43,173 nucleotides of DNA. Source: Akkermansiaceae bacterium. Lineage in GTDB: Bacteria; Verrucomicrobiota; Verrucomicrobiia; Verrucomicrobiales; Akkermansiaceae. The DNA lies in NCBI GenBank assembly GCA_025457665.1, contig JALOTY010000027.1, forward strand, positions 1 through 43,173, written 5' to 3'. The notes beneath the pieces were generated by a model. That model searched no databases. It saw only the letters and a list, made by a program, of their open reading frames with translations, and was not told where the DNA came from. Shown here piece by piece: positions 1 through 11,313 of the stretch. The stretch's first letter is position 1. Each line of letters starts with the position of its first letter. Both the position numbers and the translations under genes were made by a program.

Positions 1-1158
1 GCCGAGAATCGGGAAAACGAGCGGGAAAACCAGCAACCCCTTCGGCACCCAGGCAAAAGAAGCAGGCTTCAAATCCGAGAGCAGGAGAAGAACGGCGGAA
101 CCCACGGCGAGAGGGAGATCGATGGCCAGCAGCAGGGCGATCAAGGACCCGACCCCTACCAGAAGCCCGCGGTCATGCAGCACCCCGCGAACGTATCGAC
201 GCGATCCCGGGTCCTTGCCGCGATTTGTTTCCTCCCTGGCGGTGCGCAGAAGCTTCAGGCGCTCATCCACCGGCGCGGCGGGGACTTCCGGGACATTTGC
301 CGGCTGATCCATCTGCCGCACCCGGCTGATATCGATCGCTCGCCGCGCACTCTGACGGAAATCCGCCACGTGCACGAGGCCTCCGGGTTTCCCGCGGGGT
401 GTCGCAGCGGTCGATCGGGTTTTTTTCGCGCTGACGCTGGCGGTCACCCGGACTTCAAGGTCCCCGGCGGCGCGATTCAGCAGCGGAGCTTCGAGAATCG
501 CCACCGGCGGGATGCCCTTTTCCGCAAGGAGCCTCGCTGGCATGGGGATGGCCGTCGGGGCCCGCTGGAGCATGTCCAAAACGTCGGGATCGGCCTCGAA
601 ATTCACGAGCGCTGCAGGATCGGCAGGGGGAGTTTCGGCCTGGGTTTCGCCACGAATCTCTTCCGGGGGAGCCTCCTGCTCTGCGGCAGCGGATTCGGAA
701 ATGGTGGCCATGGAAACTTCCTGGCTCGGGGTTTCCGCCACCTTGAGTGAGGCACCCAACACCGGCATTTCGGTCAAGGGTCGCCGAACTTCAGGCTCGG
801 CAGGAGCCTCGGTCTCAGCGGTTTTCTTCGTCGATTTTTTGGCCGCCTTTTTGGCGGTTTTTTTCGCGGCCTTGCGGGCTGGAGCTTTGTCACCTTTCGC
901 GGCCTTGCGGGCGACCTGCTTTGGCGGCGGGGGCGGCTTGGCCACCACCCGGCCATTGGCGACATCGATCCATTCGGTGACTTTTTCCAAGCCCGGAGCC
1001 TCGCTAACGATGCGAAGCATGCCATTGGCCTGCGCCAATTCGCGGACCAGCACATGCGGATCGGCCGCAGCCAGGTGCGCGGTGTCCACAAAGCCCGCAG
1101 CTTCCAGAAGCTCACGCTCGTCCGCTTGAAGATCGGCGATGGTATCGAGGGATCGCAT
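1..1158 (-). CDS. Lys/Ala-rich protein with N-terminal helix-hairpin-like domain and C-terminal membrane segments (partial)
   Basis: The reading frame opens at ATG 1158 (MRSLDTIADLQADERELLEA) and stays open for 386 codons to base 1, so the C-terminus lies outside the window. Residues 1-60 resemble a helix-hairpin-helix/DUF4332-type domain, with the pattern LLEAAGF..TAHLAAADPHVL. Residues about 75-115 are a proline then Lys/Ala tract (ARKAAKKTAKKAAKKSTKK) like a histone H1 tail, followed by an acidic, low-complexity linker. The last ~70 visible residues hold two hydrophobic stretches (GLLVGVGSLIALLLAIDL and GLLVFPLVFPILG), so the protein is probably membrane attached. It lies 47 bp downstream of valS on the same strand and may be co-transcribed. 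The DUF4332 assignment is an inference from pattern; function is unknown. No clear Shine-Dalgarno sequence precedes the ATG. Confidence 0.7.
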   Translation of the reverse strand, partial: MRSLDTIADLQADERELLEAAGFVDTAHLAAADPHVLVRELAQANGMLRIVSEAPGLEKVTEWIDVANGRVVAKPPPPPKQVARKAAKGDKAPARKAAKKTAKKAAKKSTKKTAETEAPAEPEVRRPLTEMPVLGASLKVAETPSQEVSMATISESAAAEQEAPPEEIRGETQAETPPADPAALVNFEADPDVLDMLQRAPTAIPMPARLLAEKGIPPVAILEAPLLNRAAGDLEVRVTASVSAKKTRSTAATPRGKPGGLVHVADFRQSARRAIDISRVRQMDQPANVPEVPAAPVDERLKLLRTAREETNRGKDPGSRRYVRGVLHDRGLLVGVGSLIALLLAIDLPLAVGSAVLLLLSDLKPASFAWVPKGLLVFPLVFPILG

Positions 1159-1205
1159 CAGGAATTTCCGAAATTACATCACGGCCCGCAAGCCGGGGCA
1201 AGAAG

Positions 1206-3878
<2,673 letters not shown>

Positions 3879-3932
3879 CGCGCGCGGGTGATGCCAGAGG
3901 GGCCACGCTTTGTAAAGGGACGGCACGCCCGG

Positions 3933-3998
3933 AAAAAAATTGGCCCGGTCAGGACCCCCGTGGAAAAAACCCAAAAACCACGAGATCCCTGACCGGGC
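3933..3998 (-). terminator. Intrinsic terminator or attenuator between rho and valS
   Basis: Perfect 11-bp inverted repeat GCCCGGTCAGG (3943-3953) / CCTGACCGGGC (3988-3998) with an inner 5-bp stem CGTGG (3959-3963) / CCACG (3978-3982). Read on the minus strand, the stem is followed by CAA and seven T residues (3939-3933). The plus strand has no T-run after the stem, so the direction is minus. It lies 140 bp after the rho stop and 55 bp before the valS ATG, so it can end rho transcripts or act in the valS leader. No T-box consensus (AGGGUGGAACCGCG) is visible. Confidence 0.7.
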
Positions 3999-4138
3999 AC
4001 TTAAATTGAGGAAGCCCACCTCGGGGGAAAGTCGTCAGCCCATTGGCCGCGCGGCTTACATCCATAGAAACGCAGCCGGCCGCCAATTTGTTTCAGTATT
4101 CTTACGGAGAAATTACTTAAGACATCTTAAGCATCTGC

Positions 4139-6082
4139 CTAACCCTTGATTTCCAACAACATCTGAGGGTTGTTGGGGAATTTCTTGAGGAAAAAAAGCA
4201 GTCGCTCCATGGCTTCGACGGGTCGATGCCCCGAAAGTCCGCGGCGGATCATGTGGATTTTATGGAGCGTGTGCCCGGGCAAAAGCAGCTCCTCGCGGCG
4301 GGTGCCGGACTTGAAGATGTCCACGGCCGGATAGAGGTAGTTTTCCGCGATCTTGCGATCGAGCACGAGTTCCATGTTTCCGGTTCCCTTGAATTCCTGG
4401 AAAATCGCCTCGTCGGCCCGGCTGTTGGTTTGCACCAGAGCGGTGGCCAGAATCGTCAGCGATCCCGCCTCGCGGGTATTGCGCGCGGCGGCGAAGAGAC
4501 GTCGGGGAGTTTCCAAGGCCCCCACCATGATGCCGCCGGAACCGATGCCACGCCCCCGGCCTCCGCCCATGCCGTTGTTGTAGGCGCGGGCCAGACGGGT
4601 GATGGAATCCATCAGCAGGAACACGTGCTTGCCCGCCTCCACGAGGCGCTTCGCCCGCTCGATGCACAGCTCGGCAAGCCGGGCGTGGTTGCGCGGGTGC
4701 TCATCGTTTGAACTGGCATAGATTTCCGCCCCGGGCAGGCAGCGCCGGAACTCGGTGACTTCCTCCGGCCGCTCGTCCACCAGCAAAATCATCAGGTGCA
4801 GGGTCTCATCGTGCAGCTCACGCACCGCCTCGGCCATGTGCAGCATGAGCGTCGTTTTCCCCGATCGGGGGGGCGAAACAATCAGTCCGCGCTGGCCACG
4901 ACCCACCGGCGACATGAGATCGACCACCCGCGTGGTGAAGCGGTTCGGATCGGTCTCGAAACTGATCCGCTTGCCGGGATTGACCGCGCGCAGTTCCTCG
5001 AAGGCGGGAAGTTTTTTCGACTCTGCCACTTCCAATCCGTTGATGTCCGTGATTTCCACCAACTGCGGACCCCGCGGACCTTCTTGCGAGAGACCCTTGA
5101 TCCAATGCCCGACCCTCAGGCCGGCCGTGCGGATCATTTCCGGGGAAACAAAGACGTCGTCCCGGGCCTGCTCGAAACGTTTTTCCGGGACCCGGAGGAA
5201 ACCGAAACCCTTGGGAGCCAGCTCTAACAGACCGCTCACTTCCACTTTCGGACCCTGCAAGACAGGGACATGCGGACGCGGCTCGTGATCGGACGCATCG
5301 CTGCGCTCATGACGATGCCGCGGTCCGCCCTCCGCCTGCGGCGCATCGCCCCCCTCGCGCTCCTGGCCCTCGCGGCCACGACGGTCGCGACGGCGCTTGC
5401 GTCGACGTTTTTTCCTCTCGCGGAAATCTCCCTGTCCGCCCTCTCCGCCTTGGCGGGGCTGGCTCTGCTCGCGCTCCATCCCGGGCTCGCGATGCTCGCG
5501 CGAATCACGCGGTTCGCGGTGTTCGCGGGGCTCACGGTGTTCTCTCGGTTCGCGATGCTCCCGATGCTCCCGGGCTTCCCGCGGGGCGGTTTGATCTGCT
5601 GACGGAGCCGCATGTTCCCTCGATGGGCCGGGCTCGCCCGGGCTGGGAGGCGGGCTGTGTTTGGGCACCCGTCCGCCTCCGGGGACACGGCCGAATCGAC
5701 CGCCCTCGGGCGACTCGCCACCGCGGCGCTTGGCCGGGCGGGGTGCCGATGCATCCTTGCTCTCGGGGCGCTCGTAAACCGTGGAGATTTCCACCGGTGC
5801 TTCCCTTTTCGCGGGAGCCGGAGCGGGCGCTTCAAAGGCGAAGTGAGCTTGGTCTGCGATCACTTTTGCGACCTTGGCCGATTTCTTCTTGGCCGCTTTC
5901 TTGACTGTTGGAACGACCTTCGGCTCCACCGCCACCGGCTGTTCCACAAGCTTGGCGGCTTTTTTCGCCGCCTTTTTCGCCACGGTTTTTTTCGCCGCCT
6001 TCTTCGCAGGGGTCTTGCGGGCTCGGGGAGAAGCGGAGGCTTTTTTGCCTGCGGCTGAGTCGGGGTGCGGGTCGTCGCTCAT
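4139..6082 (-). CDS. rho: Transcription termination factor Rho with long Lys/Ala- and Arg/Glu/His-rich N-terminal extension
   Basis: Hexameric RNA-dependent ATPase/helicase that releases transcripts. The Rho core occupies roughly residues 280-647: an OB/cold-shock RNA-binding fold (GLLELAPKGFGFLRVPE, DDVFVSPEMI), Walker A SPPRSGKTT with its lysine at 409, and Walker B LMILLVDERPEEVTEF. The N-terminal ~280 residues are extra compared with the ~420-residue enterobacterial protein: Lys/Ala repeats (AKKAAKKTVAKKAAKKAAK), then a Gly/Pro/Arg stretch, then a tandem REH/REP repeat array coded by 5470-5580, then an Arg/Lys cluster. Long, charged Rho insertions are known in several phyla with GC-rich genomes and may aid RNA binding or condensate formation; that role here is inference. 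ATG 6082 (MSDDPHPDSAAGKK) is chosen over an upstream in-frame TTG at 6124 that would overlap the yebC end. Confidence 0.95.
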   Translation of the reverse strand: MSDDPHPDSAAGKKASASPRARKTPAKKAAKKTVAKKAAKKAAKLVEQPVAVEPKVVPTVKKAAKKKSAKVAKVIADQAHFAFEAPAPAPAKREAPVEISTVYERPESKDASAPRPAKRRGGESPEGGRFGRVPGGGRVPKHSPPPSPGEPGPSREHAAPSADQTAPREAREHREHREPREHREPREHREPRDSREHREPGMEREQSQPRQGGEGGQGDFRERKKRRRKRRRDRRGREGQEREGGDAPQAEGGPRHRHERSDASDHEPRPHVPVLQGPKVEVSGLLELAPKGFGFLRVPEKRFEQARDDVFVSPEMIRTAGLRVGHWIKGLSQEGPRGPQLVEITDINGLEVAESKKLPAFEELRAVNPGKRISFETDPNRFTTRVVDLMSPVGRGQRGLIVSPPRSGKTTLMLHMAEAVRELHDETLHLMILLVDERPEEVTEFRRCLPGAEIYASSNDEHPRNHARLAELCIERAKRLVEAGKHVFLLMDSITRLARAYNNGMGGGRGRGIGSGGIMVGALETPRRLFAAARNTREAGSLTILATALVQTNSRADEAIFQEFKGTGNMELVLDRKIAENYLYPAVDIFKSGTRREELLLPGHTLHKIHMIRRGLSGHRPVEAMERLLFFLKKFPNNPQMLLEIKG

Positions 6083-6113
6083 GCGATGGGGTTGGGGAAA
6101 TTCAGGGGGAAAA

Positions 6114-6866
6114 TCAGGATTCAAGAGCTGCTAACAGCTCATCGGCGATCTCGAAATTGGTAAACACATTCAAGGTGTCACCCAGGTCATCGAGCTGGTC
6201 GTAAAGTTTCATCAAGGCCTTCGCCTGCGCGGCATCGGCAATGACCGAGGAGTTCTGCGGCAGCGAGACGAGTTTCTGCGAGATCGGTTCCATGCCCGCT
6301 TCGCGCAAGGCGGATCCCACCGCAAACAGCTCCACCGGCGGGGTCAGCACCACCCATTCGTCTTCGTCACGCACGACGTCATCGGCCCCGCCGAGAATCG
6401 CCGCTTCCATCACCCGGTCCTCTTCCAGCCCGTGGGCCGAGACGCGGATCTCACCCTTGCGATCGAACTGATAGGCCACGCTCCCCGGCGTCGCGACACT
6501 GCCACCGGCCTTGGAAAAAACCGAGCGCACGTCCGCCGCAGTGCGATTGAGATTGTCCGTGGCCGCCTCCACAATGAAAGCCGCGCCGCCAGGACCGTAG
6601 CCCTCATAGGTCACCTCCTGGATCATCTCCCCACCCAACTCACCGGTGCCCTTCTTGATGGCGCGCTCGATGTTGTCCTTGGGCATGGAGACCGATTTGG
6701 CATTGTCGATTGCCGCCCTGAGCCGGGCATTCATGGCGGGATCGCCACCGCCATCGCGGGCGGCGATGGCAATCTCATGGGCACACTTGCTGAACACCTT
6801 GCCGCGGATGACATCCACCCGGGCTTTGATGTGTTTGACCTTGGACCACTTGTTGTGACCAGCCAT
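6114..6866 (-). CDS. yebC: YebC/TACO1-family regulatory protein
   Basis: 250-residue protein of the YebC/PmpR/TACO1 family (DUF28), which acts as a DNA-binding regulator in some bacteria and, by more recent work, assists ribosomes on difficult peptide sequences. It begins with the family hallmark MAGHNKWSKVKHIK and continues with DPAMNARLRAAIDNAKS and the MPKDNIERAIKKGTGE stretch; EGYGPGGAAFIVEAATDNLNRT is also typical. ATG 6866 is chosen because it gives the canonical N-terminus; the frame is open further upstream without family similarity. rho starts 31 bp after the stop, so yebC-rho is a likely operon. The region before the ATG (AAGAATTTTTCC) has no good Shine-Dalgarno match. Confidence 0.95.
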   Translation of the reverse strand: MAGHNKWSKVKHIKARVDVIRGKVFSKCAHEIAIAARDGGGDPAMNARLRAAIDNAKSVSMPKDNIERAIKKGTGELGGEMIQEVTYEGYGPGGAAFIVEAATDNLNRTAADVRSVFSKAGGSVATPGSVAYQFDRKGEIRVSAHGLEEDRVMEAAILGGADDVVRDEDEWVVLTPPVELFAVGSALREAGMEPISQKLVSLPQNSSVIADAAQAKALMKLYDQLDDLGDTLNVFTNFEIADELLAALES

Positions 6867-7206
6867 GGAAAAATTCTTGAATGAAAATCCTCCACCCTCA
6901 GGTGCCTCGCGGCGCGAAGGGGGAAGGAAGGGGAAAACAGAACGGAGGAACCGGGGGCTGAAGTCACCTCGGATGCGATGCCCGCCTAGGGCCGCGAGGT
7001 CGTTCATTTCCGGAATCACCTACAGGAAAGTAGGCCCACCTGCCGTCGAACGGGCCCAGACTGCCCCCACCATCCCGCTTTGGCAAAGGAAAATTTCCGC
7101 AACGCCCAAAAGTTTCCCGCCCCTCCGCCCTCCCCCATCACCCCGCCCAATCCGCCCCCGGCCCGGATTTTCCCTTCCCCACTCCAGACCCAGGGAGACA
7201 CCATCG

Positions 7207-7217
7207 ATCTAACAGAT
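7207..7217 (+). repeat. ATCTAACAGAT palindromic motif, copy 1
   Basis: Perfect ATCTAACAGAT: ATCT and AGAT are reverse complements around AAC. It is intergenic, 39 bp beyond the pxpA stop. One of several copies of the same motif in the window (see findings). Confidence 0.6.
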
Positions 7218-7221
7218 AGAA

Positions 7222-7240
7222 GGAATCAAACGCGGATTCC
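7222..7240 (-). terminator. Weak hairpin after pxpA, possible terminator
   Basis: GGAATC (7222-7227) and GATTCC (7235-7240) form a 6-bp stem with a 7-nt loop. On the minus strand the stem is followed by TTCTATCTG. It sits 17 bp after the pxpA stop, so it could end the operon, but the stem is short and the T-run poor. A motif copy lies on each side of it (7207-7217 and 7242-7252). Confidence 0.35.
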
Positions 7241-7241
7241 A

Positions 7242-7252
7242 ATCTAACGGAT
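7242..7252 (+). repeat. ATCTAACGGAT motif variant, copy 2
   Basis: One base different from ATCTAACAGAT. The flanks (CCA before, TTT-type after) match those of the copy at 18159-18169, so the similarity extends a few bases past the 11-mer. Confidence 0.5.
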
Positions 7253-7256
7253 TTGA

Positions 7257-7934
7257 TCATGACCGTCGATCACCCCGCAGCGCTTCTTTCAAAGCGGGCA
7301 GAATCCTTATCGCTGCCGGAGAATCTCCATGCACGCACAAGGTGTCCACCTGATCTAACAGATCGAGAGCCTGGCTCACCGCAACAGCGGGATCCATGAT
7401 CACCGCGCCGGGCAGGGATCGATCTAACAGTTTCCCATCCGCGCCATACGCCCGATCCGCGAAACCCTCGCGCAAGAACTCCACGCCCCGGGTCGAAGCC
7501 GCCCGCTGCAACTCCCCCCCGGGTGGACCGATCAATCTCAACCCGGGATGCCGCTGCGCGAGGAAATCCACAAAGGCCGCCGCGAGTTCGGCACAGCGGT
7601 CCGCATCATGATAGAGCGCACCATGAAGTTTCACATGCCAGAGGGCGATGCCCTTGCGTGAGGCGATCGACTTGATGGCATCGATCTGTCGGGCGATGGA
7701 ATCGACGGCATCGCCCACCGCGAGTCCCAAGCTGCGTCTGCCGAAATGTTCCCGATCTTCGTAGCCCGGATGAGCCCCGGCAAGAACCCCGGCCGCTGCC
7801 GCGCAGAGCAGGGTTTCCTCCATCTCTGCAGGATCTCCGGCATGTCCACCGCAAGCGATGTTCACCAGGTCGGCGTATGGAAGGAGCGATGCTTCATCCT
7901 TCCCACCTTCACCGGCATCGAGATTCAACAGCAT
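7257..7934 (-). CDS. pxpA: 5-oxoprolinase subunit A (LamB/YcsF family)
   Basis: Subunit of the ATP-dependent PxpABC 5-oxoprolinase, which opens 5-oxo-L-proline to L-glutamate. The family signature is present at the N-terminus (LNLDAGEGG.., then ADLVNIACGGHAGDP, LAGAHPGYED and VKLHGALYHDA). At 225 residues it is somewhat shorter than the usual ~250. ATG 7934 gives the canonical beta-strand start LLNLDAGEG and overlaps the end of pxpBC by 10 bp, which points to translational coupling. It is the last gene of the minus-strand hydroxyproline run. It contains two in-gene copies of the TCTAACAG motif, each read as Leu-Leu-Asp using the TTA codon. Confidence 0.9.
   Translation of the reverse strand: MLLNLDAGEGGKDEASLLPYADLVNIACGGHAGDPAEMEETLLCAAAAGVLAGAHPGYEDREHFGRRSLGLAVGDAVDSIARQIDAIKSIASRKGIALWHVKLHGALYHDADRCAELAAAFVDFLAQRHPGLRLIGPPGGELQRAASTRGVEFLREGFADRAYGADGKLLDRSLPGAVIMDPAVAVSQALDLLDQVDTLCVHGDSPAAIRILPALKEALRGDRRS
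7353..7363 (+). repeat. ATCTAACAGAT palindromic motif, copy 3 (inside pxpA)
   Basis: Exact 11-mer inside the coding strand of pxpA, where it encodes part of LLDQVD through CTG TTA GAT. A further partial copy, ATCTAACAG, lies at 7422-7430 in the same gene. Confidence 0.55.
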
Positions 7935-9553
7935 GGGCTGGAAGTTAGACACTGCAATCCGGCACGCAAGACTCCGAGTTCTTCCCTGAGAGAAGTCCAG
8001 GCATCGATGGCTTCGGTCATCTCCACCAGACGGAATCTCACCCGCGTCCCCGGCCATGCGCGTGCCAGAAGCGGAAGATCCGCGGAGATCACATGAGCGA
8101 TTTGCGGATACCCACCCAAAGTCTGGGCTTCCGCCATGAGCACCGTGGGGCGGCCATCCGGTGGAACCTGCACGGTTCCCGCCACCACCGGTTGCGAAAT
8201 CATTTCAAAACCCTCCGGCACCGCCACCCGCGGTCCGGAAAATCTCAGACCCATGCGATCGGAATCCGAACCCAGCGGAAACAACGACTCATGAAACATC
8301 TTCCTCGCCAGCGCCGGAAATCGATGCGCCTGCAAGCCGGGAAGACAGCGGATTTCTAACACATCGGTCCTCGATGGCACCTCCGGCCAACCGATCCTCC
8401 AATTCCCCGGATGCGGCATGATGCCGACCCTTTTGCCCACCTGTAGTCGATCGCCCACCCACAAAGCCCGCCCGCCCATGCCCCCGAAACCGGCCCGGAG
8501 ATCCGTGGCTGCACTGCCCATGCAGGAGAGTCCACCCATGCCCCCCGCCACTGCGACATATCCGGTCACCCCTCTCAGGCCGCTGCGGAGGTCGATCACT
8601 TCACCAGCACTCACATCGATGACTCGCCCCCCATCGCGCCATCCCGCCCACGCCACACGCGCCGCCCGATGAAACTTCAGCCGCGGCCCGGTCACGCAGC
8701 ATTCCAGGGCTGCGGCATCGGGAGGGTTTCCTGCGAGCAGGTTGGCGACGGCCAGCGAAACCGGATCCACCGCCCCTCCGCGTGTCACCCCCATGCTCCG
8801 ATACCCCGGCCGACCGGCATCCTGCACGGTCGTACGCGAACCGGGATCGATCACCTCGAAATCCGCCTCCCTGCCATTTCCCCCCGGCATCCTTGGTGAG
8901 GAAATCTCCGGACAAGGTCCCGTCGCCGCGACAAATCGCACCCGATCGCCCGCCTGCAATTTCGCCGGGCACGGTGCCGTGGGATCAAACAAAGTCAGCG
9001 GCGTGCGGCCGATGACGTGCCAGCCGGCAGGCGAATCGTTGGGGTAGATTCCCGCCTGATTTCCGGCGATCGCCACCGACCCTGCGAGGACCCTTCGTGG
9101 CGTGGCCTTGCGGGGCAGAAACAGCCTTTCTGGCAGCCCCTTGAGGTAGGGAAATCCCGGAGAAAATCCGATGGTCGCGACCTCAAACTCGGCCCCGGCG
9201 TGAAGGGCGATGAGTTCGTCGGGAGGCAAACCCAGCGAGGCCGCTGCCGGGAGCAGATCCGGCCCGTCTTCTCCGCCGTAATGCACGGGGACATCGATCC
9301 GCCTGAAATCGCTTTCGTCATCCGGTGGGACATCATCACTCAGTTCCATCAACTCCCCACCCACCGCCATCAGGTCGGCGGGATCGCACCAGACTGCCAC
9401 GCTATCGTAACCATTCACCACATCCGCCACTTCGGGCAGGGCGGCACGCCGGATCCTCCTTGCCAGGCCTTGGGCGGATTTCAGGCGCGAGTCGGCATCT
9501 CCTCCGGAAAAGGTGGCCAACCAGGCAGAATCTCCGAGAGTGTGCCACGACAT
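7925..9553 (-). CDS. 5-oxoprolinase subunits B and C fused (PxpB-PxpC; allophanate hydrolase subunit 1/2 family)
   Basis: 542-residue natural fusion. Residues 1-225 match PxpB/allophanate hydrolase subunit 1, with GFSPGFPYLKGLPERLFLPRK at about 129 onward and the SVAIAGNQAGIYPNDSPAGWHVIGRTP region. Residues from ~230 match PxpC/subunit 2, starting at EVIDPGSRTTVQDAGRPGY and including GGAVDPVSLAVANLLAGNP and PTVLMAEAQTLGGYPQIA. With PxpA it should form a complete 5-oxoprolinase. ATG 9553 (MSWHTLGDSAWLATF) fits the usual PxpB start; an in-frame TTG at 9640 would run into the preceding gene. Fusion of B and C is common in bacteria. The gene is 80 bp after the aldehyde dehydrogenase, in the same orientation, so an operon with it is likely. 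Confidence 0.92.
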   Translation of the reverse strand: MSWHTLGDSAWLATFSGGDADSRLKSAQGLARRIRRAALPEVADVVNGYDSVAVWCDPADLMAVGGELMELSDDVPPDDESDFRRIDVPVHYGGEDGPDLLPAAASLGLPPDELIALHAGAEFEVATIGFSPGFPYLKGLPERLFLPRKATPRRVLAGSVAIAGNQAGIYPNDSPAGWHVIGRTPLTLFDPTAPCPAKLQAGDRVRFVAATGPCPEISSPRMPGGNGREADFEVIDPGSRTTVQDAGRPGYRSMGVTRGGAVDPVSLAVANLLAGNPPDAAALECCVTGPRLKFHRAARVAWAGWRDGGRVIDVSAGEVIDLRSGLRGVTGYVAVAGGMGGLSCMGSAATDLRAGFGGMGGRALWVGDRLQVGKRVGIMPHPGNWRIGWPEVPSRTDVLEIRCLPGLQAHRFPALARKMFHESLFPLGSDSDRMGLRFSGPRVAVPEGFEMISQPVVAGTVQVPPDGRPTVLMAEAQTLGGYPQIAHVISADLPLLARAWPGTRVRFRLVEMTEAIDAWTSLREELGVLRAGLQCLTSSPCC

Positions 9554-9633
9554 CACCCGCACCCTTGCCGCCCCCCGGCGGGAATCAATCCCAAATGCCG
9601 GAGAGCGGAAAATTGATCGGAACCCGGCGACTT

Positions 9634-11211
9634 TCAGCAAGTGGAGACCCCGTCCACCAGGCGCCGGATGCCCAGCGGATTGTCATCACGCAGTTCCTCC
9701 GGAAGCATGCCTTGGGGGAATCCCTGCCATGCCACGGCACGACAGAAACGATGCACCGCCATGGTGCCCACGGAAGTACTACGACCATCGGAGGTCGAGG
9801 GGAAGGGCCCGCCGTGCACCATCGCATGGCACACCTCCACACCGGTCGGGAAACCGTTGAAGACCAGTCTTCCCGCGCGCCGCTCCAGCGCGGAGACGAT
9901 GCCCGCATGGGCCGCAAGTTCTTCGGGGGTGCCGTGAAGGGTCGCGGTCAATTGTCCTTCCAGCTCAGGCAGTGTGGCTTCGATTTCCTCCAGGGACCCA
10001 CGCACGATCAAGGTGGCCGGACCAAACATTTCCCCATGAAGTTCGGCATCCTCCAGGAAACGCCGGACATTCACCGTGAAGACCATGGGCACGGCGCGTT
10101 CCTCGGTCTGTTTGGTGAAGGAATGCGCCAGCACCGTGACTCCGGGGGTGGCGGCGAAATCGGCGGTGGCTTCCTGATAGGCTTGGCAAATCCCGTGATT
10201 CAACATCACCGCGGAAGGAGCGGTTTCAATCAGTTCCCGCAGTTTCCCCAGGAAAGCCTCGCCATGCCCATCCGGCAGGAAAACGAGGCCCGGATTCGTG
10301 CAAAACTGGCCCGCACCCATCGTCAGCGAAGCAAACAGCCCTTCGGCAATCTGCACGCCCCTTTCGTCCACCGCAGCGGGCAGGAGGACCACGGGGTTCA
10401 CACTGCTCATCTCCGCATAAACCGGGATCGGTTGCGGACGGGCCGCGGCCGCTTCCATGAGTGCCATGCCGCCGGACCGTGAACCGGTGAAACCCACGGC
10501 CTGGATGACCGGGTGTTTGACCATGACCATCCCCACGTCCCGACCGCCGCCATAGAGGAGGGAAAAGACGCCTTCGGGCATGCCTGAGGAAATCGCCGCG
10601 CGGATCACACAACCGCCCACGATTTCGGCAAGGCCGGGATGGGAAGAGTGGGCCTTGACCACCACCGGGCAACCGGCAGCCAATGCCGAAGCGGTATCGC
10701 CACCGGCGACGGAAAAGGCCAAGGGGAAGTTCGAGGCACAAAAGACCGCCACCGGGCCCAGAGGCCGCAGCATGGAACGGAGATCCGGTTTCGGCAGGGG
10801 CTGCCGATCCGGCTGCGCACGCTCGATCCGCGCATCGACCCAGCTTCCATCCTCCAGCATCGCCGCAAACATCCGCAATTGCCCGGTGGTCCTGGCGGTT
10901 TCCCCGCGCATCCGTGCCTCGGGAAGTCCGGTTTCCCATGGCCCGCGCTCGGCAATGTCATCGGCCACTGCTTCGATCTCCGTGGCGATCGCCCGCAGGA
11001 AAGCGGCCCGCTCACGACCGGAAAGCGCCGAGTAAACCGGAAAGGCCTGCTCGGCGAGAAGGATGGCCTGCTCGACCTCATCGGCCGATGGCGCGGCGTA
11101 GGCAGGATCCAGTTTCTCGCCGCTGGCCGGATTCACGGCATGCGAGCGGGCGGCGGAATCGGCACCGCGGGAAAATCCGATAAACGATGTTCCTAGTAGT
11201 TCGGTCTTCAT
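9634..11211 (-). CDS. Aldehyde dehydrogenase, probable 2,5-dioxopentanoate (alpha-ketoglutarate semialdehyde) dehydrogenase
   Basis: 525-residue NAD(P)-dependent aldehyde dehydrogenase. Active-site residues are visible: Asn161 in CASNFPLAF, Lys186 in VVVKAHSSHPG, Glu267 in VYAEMSSVNPV and Cys304 in GAGQFCTNPG. The FTGSRSGG loop binds the cofactor. Sequence style and length match the branch that oxidises alpha-ketoglutarate semialdehyde, the last step of hydroxyproline and some pentose routes, giving 2-oxoglutarate. The neighbourhood (epimerase, DHDPS-family enzyme, D-amino acid dehydrogenase) supports that substrate; the specificity is inference. ATG 11211 (MKTELLGTSFIG) is a natural start. 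It follows the DHDPS-family gene by 102 bp. Confidence 0.9.
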   Translation of the reverse strand: MKTELLGTSFIGFSRGADSAARSHAVNPASGEKLDPAYAAPSADEVEQAILLAEQAFPVYSALSGRERAAFLRAIATEIEAVADDIAERGPWETGLPEARMRGETARTTGQLRMFAAMLEDGSWVDARIERAQPDRQPLPKPDLRSMLRPLGPVAVFCASNFPLAFSVAGGDTASALAAGCPVVVKAHSSHPGLAEIVGGCVIRAAISSGMPEGVFSLLYGGGRDVGMVMVKHPVIQAVGFTGSRSGGMALMEAAAARPQPIPVYAEMSSVNPVVLLPAAVDERGVQIAEGLFASLTMGAGQFCTNPGLVFLPDGHGEAFLGKLRELIETAPSAVMLNHGICQAYQEATADFAATPGVTVLAHSFTKQTEERAVPMVFTVNVRRFLEDAELHGEMFGPATLIVRGSLEEIEATLPELEGQLTATLHGTPEELAAHAGIVSALERRAGRLVFNGFPTGVEVCHAMVHGGPFPSTSDGRSTSVGTMAVHRFCRAVAWQGFPQGMLPEELRDDNPLGIRRLVDGVSTC

Positions 11212-11313
11212 GATGGCAAAGAGTCCGGGATGCACGCCCGGGCGGGAAGAAAAAACGCGGCCCCGCCAAATCATCGCGGAGCCGCCATGGATTTTTCAAA
11301 GCGGATCGAGACT

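Larger units (their letters stand above)
6867..7256. other. Intergenic stretch, no gene seen
   Basis: About 390 bp between the end of the hydroxyproline/5-oxoprolinase run and yebC. Open frames across it are upstream extensions of yebC or lack coding character. It must hold the yebC promoter. The end nearest pxpA carries two copies of the ATCTAAC(A/G)GAT motif flanking a small hairpin (7207-7252); a polypyrimidine (C-rich) run spans about 7106-7185. Confidence 0.6.

Noticed and set aside
3879..4138. T-box riboswitch before valS
   Set aside because: No T-box consensus, specifier loop or antiterminator pairing could be seen; only a simple terminator-like hairpin.
5470..5580. Short tandem repeats that could suggest a CRISPR or VNTR locus
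   Set aside because: The repeats are in frame within rho and encode REH/REP units; no spacer-repeat pattern or cas genes.
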